Shown: positions 10,637 through 20,946 of the stretch, piece after piece
Numbering within the stretch: the first letter of the stretch is position 1
Layout: each line of letters opens with the position of its first letter
NCBI RefSeq assembly: GCF_033439725.1
Contig: NW_026944389.1
Location: 1,860,001-1,924,000, forward strand
Reading direction: 5' to 3'
DNA: 64,000 bases
Source: Neurospora tetraspora
Lineage: Eukaryota > Ascomycota > Sordariomycetes > Sordariales > Sordariaceae
Program-made: the position numbers and the translations under genes
The notes under the pieces: model-generated
Databases searched by the model: none
The model's input: the letters and a program-made list of their open reading frames with translations, nothing else
What the model was told of the DNA's origin: nothing

Positions 10637-11338
10637 GATGTTGAGTAGTGTGAACTTAGTGAGGCAGTTGCAAAGGTGTGGCACGGGGAAATCAGTTTGC
10701 GGTGGGATCTGAGCAGAATGTTGCAAAGTGCCTGGAGTCTGTCTACATCTTCTTTCCAGAATCGGTGAAGTATCCTGTCTCTAAATAAGTAAAAGATGCG
10801 CAGCCGCCGGCCCTGGTGTGAGTACCTCTACGGGTTGGCGCGATGGCAGATAAAGGAAATGTACACGATCGCGTCCAACGGATGTTACTTATCCTGTCTG
10901 TCATGTTGGACGGTTGTGACTGGGCCGGAAATGCGGTTGGATCAAAATCCGTCCCCAACCAACCGCTCAGGGCGGGATGGACAATGGATCGAGCGGCACA
11001 TGTATTTGTCGCTTTCTTTGACCGGGGCAGAACGTCTAGAGGTTTTGATGACAAGCGCGGTATTGGTCGAATTCTAATGAGCTGCGGGAAATTTCCGTGA
11101 TTGGTGTTGGAGAAATTTTAGGTTCCGGAAGAAACCTCTATCACTTGCACCTTCCATATTCTAGTTTTTCCACTTCCTGGCTCTGTAACCGCCGACGCTT
11201 GCCCTTTCAATCTGCCATGTCATTCTTGCCGCGTTCTTGACCCCTTCCATTCACGGATCGGGACCATCAACCCTCTGTTCTTCCCTCGACATTTTCCCAG
11301 TTGCACCGGATTTGCAGCAACTCGACACTACCACCCGT
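10637..11338. other. Intergenic
   Basis: Upstream region of the 10031-10636 gene. A minus-strand frame (10743-11054) is open but begins with TTG and shows no family motif, so I leave it out. Confidence 0.5.
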
Positions 11339-12252
11339 CTAGAACCCTTCACAAGACCGAATCTCCGCGTCCGTCAACGCCCTCGGCGCAGTGACCTTAT
11401 AACTCCCATCATGTAGTACCTTCCACTCCCCCAAATCGTTAGCTCCCTCCCTCTTCTTTCCAGCTTCCCTCCCCCTTCCATCCCTAAAATCCCAGATAGG
11501 TAAGTACTAACCTCAACCACCCAAACAGGCGGCTCCCTCCCCCACGGATCTCCAAACTCCCTCCTCAAAAGATCCCCAAGCTTAGCCGGATTAATGTCAA
11601 ACAATGCTCTAGGATAAACCTTGGTGACGCCCGTGTCAAGGCTGATGGATCCGGTTCGTTCGTTGACGGTAACCGCAGTTCGCTCGTTAGCGTTGGAGGT
11701 GATCACACTTGCTACTGTGGCCGCGAAAGCTGCTTCGGCTTCTTGTTCTTCAAGAGGAGGTGGAGCTCGTTCGATGAGAGTTGGGTCAATGTTGTTGCTG
11801 GTTTCGTTGATGGTTGCACCGCCGCTGATGTTTATGGATACCCCGTTGATGGTAGTTCCGTTGACGTTGGTGCCGTTGATGGTGATTCCGCTGATGTGGG
11901 TGCCGTTGATGGTTGTTCCGGTGATGTAGGTCTGGGTAGGGACTGTCCCTGCTCCTGCTCCTGTAGTTCTGACGTGGATCGAGGGTTCGGTTGAGCTGCT
12001 GGATGCGATGATGCGGACTGGTGAGCGCATCTGCACTTCTTCGGCTGTGTTGCTCTCGTCGGAGTGGTGGCCGTTGGTGAGGTGGCCGTTGGTTAGGGGA
12101 TGGCCATTGGTTAAAGGGTGGTCATCATCGTTGGTGATTAGACCGAGGTGTCTTGGTCTTTCTGGGTCTGCCTCTGTGGTATACGAGTCTGTGGAGGGAC
12201 TGCTCATGGTGGTGTCGTTACTGCTTGGTTGAGACCTGGTGCCGTGCGGCAT
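11339..12252 (-). CDS. Local unnamed family (member 6), T-I-N-G repeat protein
   Basis: Predicted as complement(join(11339..11419,11512..12252)), 273 aa, with one phase-0 intron of 92 nt (donor GTTAGT, branch GCTAAC, acceptor GGAAG). The N-terminal half is disordered, with a (PLTNGH)n run and then about eight tandem units of the type GT-T/H-INGT (genomic 11817-11930). The C-terminal part has INPAKLGDLLRREFGDPWG followed, across the intron, by YKVTAPRALTDAE. These are the two halves of the family domain. The repeats point to fast length variation. No signal peptide. Function not recognised. Confidence 0.7.
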
Positions 12253-12800
12253 GACGGATGTTGATTATAAAAACTAAGATGCATTTCTAGTGGGAAGACT
12301 GGTCCACGACCTTAAATATCTGGCCACTATTTTAGTATTAAGCCAATCGTAAACTTTGATGCTTGAGAAGAAAAAACCTTTCATCGCAAAGCGGTGTATG
12401 TTCCTGGCAGATACATCAAACGAGATGAAGCAGAACTCATTCAGCCATGTTGTTTTTGGTATCGTTTGAGGTTATTGTAGTCTCCGCAAAGACTGGAGGA
12501 GCCTTCTCCGATCATCCAAGCAGGAATTTGTGAGACAGTCTCCCCCAGAAACTATGGAAAGTGCGTTATACGTTTTTATTTCCATGTGCTATTGCTTCTA
12601 TCACTGCCTAGTTTAGTCCTTCATTTAGAGATTTGGATGCAAGAACGAAGGACAAGTTAATGACCACGGGTCAAGCATCAACAATGATCGTGAACTAAGT
12701 TTAAGAAATATGGGGTATCACAGAATAAGTGGCTTTCACAACTTTCCTTCATTCAAGCGTCAAAGGCAAGCCATCGGGGATTTCCCGCTTCAGCTCCTTG
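12253..12800. other. Intergenic
   Basis: Upstream of the 11339-12252 gene and downstream of the minus-strand kinase. No feature is seen. Confidence 0.5.
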
Positions 12801-15453
12801 TCACTTCTGTTGGGTCGAAGTATTTTCCCACGGGCATGGGGTGCAGCCGTACGACTCTTCTTGTTTGCATCTCTTCAGCATCTTGGTCAGCTCCACGTGA
12901 ACCTGCTCACTGGTTAACCTGACCTCCTGATGGCGATCCTCCCTGACGATGAGCAAGCCAGTCTGAATCATGTTTAGAAAGTCGTGAACGAACTGGATAC
13001 ATCTTGGGTTACAGTGAAGCCTTTCAACAAACTAAACACATGTCCGTTAGCACTCAATGGCGTCTCGTGTTCCGGTGGACAAGATGTTGATAGGAATAGG
13101 AGAGGAGATGAGCAGTTACCTTTGTCACCTGTGGCTTCACTTCTGCTTTCATGCTTACTTGCCCGGAGACGTCGCCTTCAGCTTTGACCTCAAAGAAAGT
13201 GTCTGTCTTGATATCCTTCCAGGCCCACCGTGGATCCATGGTGCTTCGTGCGCGTTCAAAGTCTTTGACTAATTTCCATCCTCCCATCATCCAGGTTATG
13301 AACTCAAGGTAGAGACAACCCAGCGTCCACAGATCGTACTGTCTTCCAGGACCCCCGCAATTCAGGAGTTCGGCCTCGGGAGCGCAATATGATCTCGAAC
13401 AAGGAAACCCAAAAACTTGTCTCGAAACGGTACGGTTTGTGTTGATAGCGGCAAGGCCAAAGTCTGTTAGCTTGAGGGTTCCTCTCTGGAATCCCTCTGA
13501 TCCGGCATTGGTCTCGTGGCCGTCTTGAAACCACAAGATATTCTCAGGCTTGATATCGCCATGATGGCCAAATTGGACATTTTGACCGGCTGTTGGGTCA
13601 AGTTCGGTCTTGCTCCACTTGCCCGACCTATACTGGTGGATCGCCAACACTCCGTATGCGATTCCCTTGCATTGTTCGGCAACCCAAAGTACGGTTTGTG
13701 TGTCCAGACTGGGATTTGGGTGTTTCTCTTCCCAGTAAGTCTTCAAGGTGGCTTGTGCCCACGGAAAGATCAAGTAGAAGTCATCGTTGTGCTCGTAAGT
13801 GGCTAGTAAAGATATGAGGTGGTTGTTCTTCTCATTGCTAAACCGCCTGAGCACATCGACCTCCTTCTTGAATTGTTGGAAGGCCTCGTCTGTGGAATGC
13901 AGCTGCTTGATGGCAAAACGGCAATCGCAATCTCGGTCCCTGGAAGGAGTTGTAGTGTCAGAAGAATTGCTCGCTGCAGTTGCGTTATTCCGAGGGCACT
14001 GGAGATTGATTGAAGGTCAGCATGTGCTCTTGGTGAATTGAGATTCACAAGGTGACCACTGTACCCACATCTTTATAATGGAAGGAATGATGGTCCGGGT
14101 GAATCCTGACTTTGGTAACACGGCCGCCTCCACCTTCGAACTCTTCTGCTCTCCTGCCAGCTATACCGCTGTCGTGGATGAATGGTAAGGTAATCATGCC
14201 TGTTGGCGAAAAATAGTGCGACACACTTTTGTCTTCATCCGATTGCTCAAAGATTGGGGCTAGGGTCCTCCATTGCCACTGCTCAAAACTCTTCATCTCT
14301 ATCTTGTTCCACCCTTCGCGGAAGCATTCCACTCTGTCTCCGGCGTATCGTCCACGTGACCGTCGGAACTCAGAGATCTGGACCTGCTTTGAAGGTACGT
14401 AACACGCTGTCAATGGGAGATTAGAGTCATTGACCTTTTCGTCCACGAACTTGAAGATCGCTTGCGTCTTCCCAATCATGACCAGTATGGCAAATATTTT
14501 TCGGAAGGAGGCTGTTGTTGAGGACGATGTCCCGCAGATTTTCCGTGCATATCTCGATATGCCGTCCCAGTCCTTCATCGCAGGTTTGAAATGCTTCTGA
14601 AGCTCCTCCTTAACGGTCGACTCGGTGATTATATCTGGGAGCGAGTTGACCGGGAAGAATCCCCAAGTCGTGTCGTTGTTGACTAATGCGTCAAGTAGTC
14701 GATCTTCAAGAGGTTCTTTTGGGTGTTCATGTGACGGCGTTATATGTAGGTGAGAGCTTTGACCCAGGCCGCTCTCGAAGTTTACCCTTCGTCCAAGGTC
14801 CAGTTCGCCACGTCCTCCGGTCACAGTGTGTGTCTCCTCTCTGCTGAGCGCAGGTAGGCCACCATTTTGATCTCGAAAAGGTGCAACTTGCGCGGGATTG
14901 ATGTCACCTCCAACATTTATTCGGTTTGACGAAGTCAATTCCTAACATCGCACAGTAGGATTAGCCTTCTTTCGGATGTTGATTAACAGATCGAAGCTGA
15001 GAAGGCGCTGACGAAAGCACTTACCAGCTGCTCGAGAGACTCTTCCATGCTTGTTTTCAGTTCCAAATCATCTTGCCCACGCTCGTGCCAACCATCCTTG
15101 TCCAGCCCATGGTAATAAGCCTCCTCAGTAGGATCGAGGTCTTCAGATGGAGTGTACACGGACCTGCAGTCATCGGAGTCGAGGATACTATATGAACCTT
15201 GACTTCGCTCGCACCCTGGCACTTCGTGAGGATTTTCCGGGGATTGTTCACGTAGAGATGCCCCATCGGCTCCCGTGATTCGGATTGTGGGGTTTGGGAT
15301 CCCAGCTGGTTCAGAACGTGTGCCGGGCATGCTGTCGCTCGGGAACTTCTTGTCGTGAGCATTCGACCGATCTTCAGGCCATGCATGTGCGAAGTTGGTG
15401 CCACGACCAGCAAGAGGTTTATCTTGAGATTCCGAAGACTTCATCATCCACAT
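12801..15453 (-). CDS. Protein kinase-domain protein (allorecognition-type architecture)
   Basis: Predicted as complement(join(12801..13031,13120..13931,14065..14941,15025..15453)), 782 aa. Residues 1-180 are disordered. About 180-400 form a helical region that also precedes the kinase in the divergent plus-strand gene. The kinase domain spans about 400-700: AIK lysine at 444, catalytic loop HGDIKPEN at 559-566 (HGD instead of HRD), DFG at 592-594, then an APE-equivalent PEAE. A last exon of 76 aa was added because acceptor GTTTAG keeps the frame and removes an extension without coding character. It is probably a cytosolic Ser/Thr kinase. The 14065/13931 junction (donor GTACAG, acceptor CCGAG) is the weakest, and the first exon could extend upstream. 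Confidence 0.8.
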
Positions 15454-16338
15454 CCGCGTTGGGGCAACTGAAGGTCTGGGCGACGTCAAGGCGTTTGTAA
15501 GTATGGGCCGAAATGGAACGTAGATGAAGTTCCACAGCAATCAGCTTATCACGGCCTGTCCAGCTGTGTCAGAGCCTCATGAAGTTGTTGACCATGGGAT
15601 CCATTGGTTGCCTCCGGCCCAGCCATTAAGCTATTTCAGCGCTTTTATGCGAGGAAAGAGTGCCCTCTTTGGATTAGTTTTGATGAATGGACACATGAGG
15701 CACAGCTTGCCCGGGCGCTTCTTGGTGGGTTGCATTATCCAGCCTACCGGCCTGGTGAAGAGAGGCTGAAACATGATGTGGGTGATCCAGGTCTTGGGGT
15801 CGCACGCCATGTGCTGTGCACTGGGCGGAATCGTAGGCATTTTCGTAGAGGAATGATCGAAAGCCAATAGATTAGCTAGGTTCCGGGGGCCTTCTCGGTG
15901 AGGGTATGCATTTGTGCATATCCGGCCAGATGAGGCAACCCGTTGGTGACTACGCCCCCTTTTCATTCTCTGCGGGAGCCTGAAGCTATCCCCAAACAAC
16001 CAGAGCACCACTTGAAGGTTACGCGCTGGGCGGAGTCAACATAGATCATCCCTCCACTTAACCAGCCATTAGAACTCATGGGCTTTCTCTGAGGATTGTC
16101 AGCCCAGTCTCTGCATCCATCCATATATAGAGGGCAGGATGGGTTGGATGAACCTACCGGTATTTGGATGAACTTCAATGTTTTAACGACATCCAGCACA
16201 ACACTATCCAGCTTGACATCAGATCTTTTCCCTTCTCTTGTTGAACGTCGACTAGTTTCGAGGCAGCTTCAAGACCGATTCACACGCCCAAAACGTGCCA
16301 ATATACGCGTGGGCAGCTGCAACACACGCCCTTCAGCA
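15454..16338. other. Intergenic, upstream of kinase
   Basis: Probable promoter of the minus-strand kinase. No coding region is supported; overlapping ORFs on both strands lack coding character. Confidence 0.5.
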
Positions 16339-16633
16339 ATGATCGATCACAGCACTTTCTCGACCACGCAAGATAGCGATCGAGACGACGGATTGGAAAC
16401 CACAAGCGAGATGGATGGTCAGAGCCTTGTCTATCAGGAGCTCCCCGCGAGATTGACAAACCCTGTGAAACTGGTCGCACTGTTAAGGATGCAGTTCGGT
16501 GTGGGTAAATACGACGTTTCGGTAAGTAACGAAAGAACGATACCTCCAGTTTTGCTTCGGAGATTTCGAGGTTTCGCAAGCAACTGCGAAAATTACATGC
16601 ACGGGACTTGATGCTCACGAAGGAATACCGTAG
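16339..16633 (+). CDS. Small protein of the local unnamed family (member 7), plus strand
   Basis: Exon 1 (16339-16521, 61 aa) ends with LTNPVKLVALLRMQFGVG, closely matching INPAKLGDLLRREFG of member 6 at the same distance from a phase-0 donor (GTAAGT). The last exon is ambiguous. 16571-16633 gives a 20-aa end with AKITCTGLDAHE, similar to YKVTAPRALTDAE of member 6. 16581-16820 gives a 79-aa end with HARDLMLTKEYRRWLE, similar to member 5. I chose the first because it follows member 6 in both exons. The intron is only about 50-59 nt and has no clear branch site. This is the only copy on the plus strand, and it sits between the two kinases. Confidence 0.5.
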
Positions 16634-17514
16634 ATGGTTGGAAGTGTCTATAGTGTTGGCACACCACGAAAGCTTTCGCTGGAAGAGATTTCACAGTGTC
16701 GGGGGCTGTGACATGCAGCACTGCATACAGTTGGCCGAATTGGCCCAACTATTCCTTCCTCACCATTTTCCCGTTGCATTTTCACTTAGCATTTTGTTTT
16801 GCATCCTTCCTTCCCGGTAGGGGATGGAAGTTGGAGTTAGGAAGGTGGAATCAAAATTCAGATCATTTTACACTTCACAATTTCGGATTATCGCACGTTG
16901 ACGCGTGTGCCTTTTGAGGCCCTCGCTGAATTGACAATGAAGATCATAACACCAACAGCATTTTGATGACGTTGGTGGGCGCACCACTTCCTGTCTTCCT
17001 GTATCTACTTTTTGACTCTACGCAACCCCCCATTGTTCAGCTTATCGGTGGGTGAGTTTCTCATCCATACTTCGATCAAGCAAGGCTCTCTAAGCGCCGT
17101 GGCTTCGCTGTGATGGGGGGTGACTGACCGCATTTGCCAAGATCAAAGGCAACCACACGCGTCGAGCAGATGGTTCCATGATTGGCACCGTGCATTTGGA
17201 GCGTAACATCGTCGTCCCGCATCGCCATCAGGCTGGGAAGAGGAGGCTGCAACTATTGATACCCGACGTTCGCTCTCATCGTCTGAGCCAGGTCGACCTA
17301 CCCCTGACCACCCCTGTCGGATGCCTCGTTGCCTCACTAAATGCATCCGCTGCACTGGCATCGCTCGTGGGAACATTGCACCGGGCTGTGTCGCAGAAAA
17401 AGGCTTTCAGGTTGAGAGCAGACATTTCCCACTGTATATAGCCAGCGCGATGTTTTGACCCAGACCACATCTCAGCACCTTGTATCGCCATTCGCCATAC
17501 CTGCTGGATCCATC
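16634..17514. other. Intergenic, upstream of kinase/HET locus
   Basis: Contains the promoter side of the plus-strand kinase. No gene or repeat is recognised. It could hold the long last exon of the preceding gene as far as 16820. Confidence 0.5.
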
Positions 17515-20500
17515 ATGGTGCAAAGCAAGTTATCCTTCCTCCGGAAGACCAGAACTTTCTCTCGCCTGGAAACAGATGAATCCCAGAACAGCCCTGCACA
17601 ATCCAGCTCTGCAGGTAACCGGCGATCATTCAACTCCCACCGCGACAATGAACAGCAAAATGGCGGTCTCAGCCCTCGAAAATCCTGGACCAGCGTGACC
17701 AGCGTGACCAGCGTGTTCAGCAATATCCTCCCCAAGAACAAAACGAACAAACGTGGAAGCTCCGCAACATTTGACGCCTCCAGTGCACCTCAGCCAAAGC
17801 CTGAAGCTAAGGAAACGACAGAAACCAAAGCCGAGGAAGAGGTTGTTGTCGAGCACCGAGTCCAAGAGAATCCAGATCTTGATATCAGGTCAAAGCCAGG
17901 ATCGCCAGATACACAAGGAGTTCAGCCTCGCGACGACACAGAGTTCCCAATGGTGACTTCAAACCACACAAGTCTCGGTACCGGAACAGCACCCACGCCC
18001 GGAGACTCACCTGAGGCTGAGACAGAGAACAAAGATACGTCGGAATCCGAAGGACTGGGCTCTCTCATTCTCGACAAAATGGAGGAGAGCAAACTACTCT
18101 CCAGCGGCGAATTTCTGCCCGAGGGTCTCCTAGTCAAATTTCTCACGAACAAGTCTGTCTATCGAGAGCTCACCGAGGACAAAATTCCCTCGGATGACGT
18201 CAATGACTTGGTTGATTTCGCTCTCCATCATGCACGGAAGATCTTCGCAACTTTGCTGCTCCTCAACCAGAAGGGTGAAACGCTACAAAGGGCCATGCAA
18301 TACTTCCGAAGAGACAAGATTGGAGACGACTTCCTGCCTATCACCGACGAAACTAGAGACAAGATCCCGTTCTTAGTCAACAGAGAAGGGCCTTGGGGTA
18401 GGGTGGCAGAGAAAAATTTTCGTCAAAAGCAATGGGCCTTTCTCGCCCCTGAACTACCACCACGAAAAGCAGATGAGCCGATTCTGAGAATAGATGCCAA
18501 TATCCCCCTTCCCTTCATTGAGGCAGAGAAGTTCGATTCAGGCGCCTTTGGGGACGTGTATAAGACCCTACCGAGCGAATCAAATATCCGTCTTCCAGAG
18601 TTGAAAGTGAGTCCGCATTCGCATGATTGCCAATTACCTGCTGCTGTAAACCGGCAGTTCCCTCCAGAGTTGGATAGCAGCTAACTTGAGTAGGGTCGCT
18701 GGATGGCTGTTAAATATCTGAAGGATCAAAGCCCCAAAGGCGACAGAGCAAGGCTGAAACAGTATGAGAACTGGACCAGGGAAGTGGAGACTCATCACAA
18801 GATCAAACGCCTTGGTCATCGTCACATTGTGGAATTTATCGCCGCGATTGAAAGGGGCATGAAGCGCTACCTTGTGTTTCTGTGGGCGGACCAAGGAAAC
18901 CTGCAGTCGTTCTGGGAGAATCATCCATCTCCGCGAATCTCGGTCACTCTCGTGGAGGCCGTTGTTCGACAAATTCAAGGGCTTGCCGCTGCACTCGACA
19001 AGTTGCACAACTACAACAAAGAACCAGGGGCTGGTGCTGAGAGTTCAGTCCGACATGGTGATCTCAAGCCGGAAAACATCCTCTCCCAATCAACGCCAGG
19101 TCGACAATCATCAGCGGATGAGCCTGACATTGGCACGTTGATGATATCTGATCTCGGGTTAGCCAAACTCCATTCCGTGGGGACAGATGTCCGGGATAGA
19201 ACCAGCACGCGAGCAACAACATGGAGGTACCAGCCACCCGAGGTTTTTACCCTGGAACAGAACCAGTCTACAGGGCGGTCAAGACGGTATGACATCTGGT
19301 CCATGGGCTGTGTCATCCTGGAGTTTGTCATATGGCTCCGGTACGGCAATGAAACACTGAGGATATTCAACGACAACATTATTCGGGTAACGCCCGGGGG
19401 ATTGATCATGGAAAATGGGAGCGCTTCTCCTTGGTTCGAAATACTCCACGATCATGACCAGACACAAAAGGCCCAACTGCATCCCATTGTCGAACAGACA
19501 ATGGAGTTTATGTTGGAAAATGATCCAGAATTCCAGGGTGACACGGCTCTGCGTGACATCATCCACCTCATCAGAGACAGGTTGTTAGTGGTCGAGCTTG
19601 GGCCGAGCAACAGTCAGGTCGTTATGGGTGAGAACGATGACGAAGAGGACAATGACATGGATGACATGGATGAGGATGATGACATGGACGAAAATGACGA
19701 GCAGGAGCTTAGTGATGAGGAGAGGACCGGTGCTGGTGCTGGTACTGGCTCCAAGACTCCAGCCACAGGCCTTCCCACTAGTGAAGTGGAAGGTGAAACA
19801 CTGCTTGCTCAGACTTCTTGGAAAGAACAAGCCGTTGATCCCCCAGAAAGAGATCTGCCCGACGCCGGGATCTCGATTGTCGTTGATGGGGCAGAGGAGC
19901 CAAGTTCAGAGAGCTCGGCCAGCATGCGCGCCAAATCTGAAGAGCTTAACGACAGACTACTGGAGATTCTGGAGAAAGGTAGGGACAACAGGGAGTACTG
20001 GTATAGCGGAACGCGTCGTGTATTGCTTGACATGAACAAGATCAAAGAAGCGGCGGGTATCAGCAACTCCTTCCCCTCGCCAGATGCAGCAAGAAATGGC
20101 GGCCTTCTTAATCCGGCAGGCAGAGGATTGGCCGCATCGTCCGCTCAAGCTAGAAAGGTATGTTGATATATTCTTCCCTATTAACAAAATACCACATGAT
20201 GGGCTGTGCTGACTCTAGACTATTGCAGAATGTTCGTCACACTCAATCCCAACCTCTGACAGTGTTCGTGTTAACAACTAACGACGCCAATCAAAACCTC
20301 ACAGGAAGTAAGGGTTCCTATCCTGGTTTAGAACAGCGTATTTTCCAATGCACTGGCTAATAATGTTGGTGCTACAGTATGTATGTTTTGTCTCCCCCCA
20401 TCTGTGAATCTTCGTACACAATGATGAAAAAGCAGTAATGGTGCTAACCTCCTCCGTAGCGTGTAAGTACCTATCTCCCCACAACCCTTCCAGCATAACT

Positions 20501-20894
20501 GTCATGTGCTTCGGACAGTATGCTAATCAAATTGCGTTCAGAATGTAAGCGCACCAAACCAGAGTCGTCAAGAGCACTCACTTGAAGTAGATTTCTTGCT
20601 AATCTCCCGGCTCCAAAAAGGCAGCAAGTATTCCAACGGCTCCATCCTTCAAGTGCCATGTTTACTAATTCACCCTCAAAATAGGCAGAGGTAAATTCTT
20701 CTTCTATCTTTCGGTGGGCTAGTGGTCAAACAAAACCTCGGCATCATGTAGAAACGGACGAACCCATATTGAGTCACATTATAACGGCTTCCGCTTCGAA
20801 TCCCAATTTCATTCGAGCATCTTGACATCCCTTTTCTATGGCCAACTACAAGGTCAGTAACCGGAAAAGAGTATTAACAATTTCGTCAGCTTGA
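17515..20894 (+). CDS. Protein kinase-domain protein with terminal microexon chain
   Basis: Exon 1 17515-18606 (364 aa), intron of 87 nt (GTGAGT, branch GCTAAC, TAG), exon 2 18694-20157 (488 aa). ATG 17515 was chosen; the frame opens earlier only with TTG. Residues 1-190 are disordered, about 190-340 form the helical region shared with the minus-strand kinase, and the kinase domain starts with GAFGDVY across the intron. Lys 371 (AVK), HGDLKPEN at 485, DLG at 517 in place of DFG, then TWRYQPPE. A very acidic tract follows (about 640-665). After 20157 the frame passes through six 3-nt exons and one 6-nt exon, and either stops at 20894 (acceptor at 20852) or continues into the HET domain (acceptor at 20889). 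I slightly favour the second. Confidence 0.75.
20158..20889 (+). other. Chain of eight introns separated by 3-6 nt microexons
   Basis: Introns by donor and acceptor: 20158-20228, 20232-20304, 20308-20377, 20381-20459, 20463-20541, 20545-20624, 20628-20684 and 20691-20889. Exons between them: AAT, GAA, TAT, CGT, AAT, CAA and GCAGAG. All are in phase 0 with the kinase, spelling N-E-Y-R-N-Q-A-E with no stop. Donors are GTATGT, GTTCGT, GTAAGG, GTATGT, GTAAGT, GTAAGC, GTATTC and GTAAAT. Each of the first seven has a CTRAY-like branch (CTGAC, CTAAC or CTAAT) 12-30 nt before the AG. First seven introns are 57-80 nt. Confidence 0.7.
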
Positions 20895-20946
20895 TCGGAC
20901 CGATTACTCCATCGACAACCCCTTTGCACTGAAGGCCATTTCGAGT

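Noticed and set aside
10743-11054. Minus-strand ORF of 103 codons next to the family genes
   Set aside because: No ATG at its start (TTG), no family motif, and it lies where the promoter of the 10031-10636 gene is expected.
20705-20815. tRNA-like strings (GGGCTAGTGGTC and GCTTCGAATCC) in the last kinase intron
   Set aside because: The A-box and B-box resemblance is partial and I could not pair an acceptor stem, so I do not call a tRNA.
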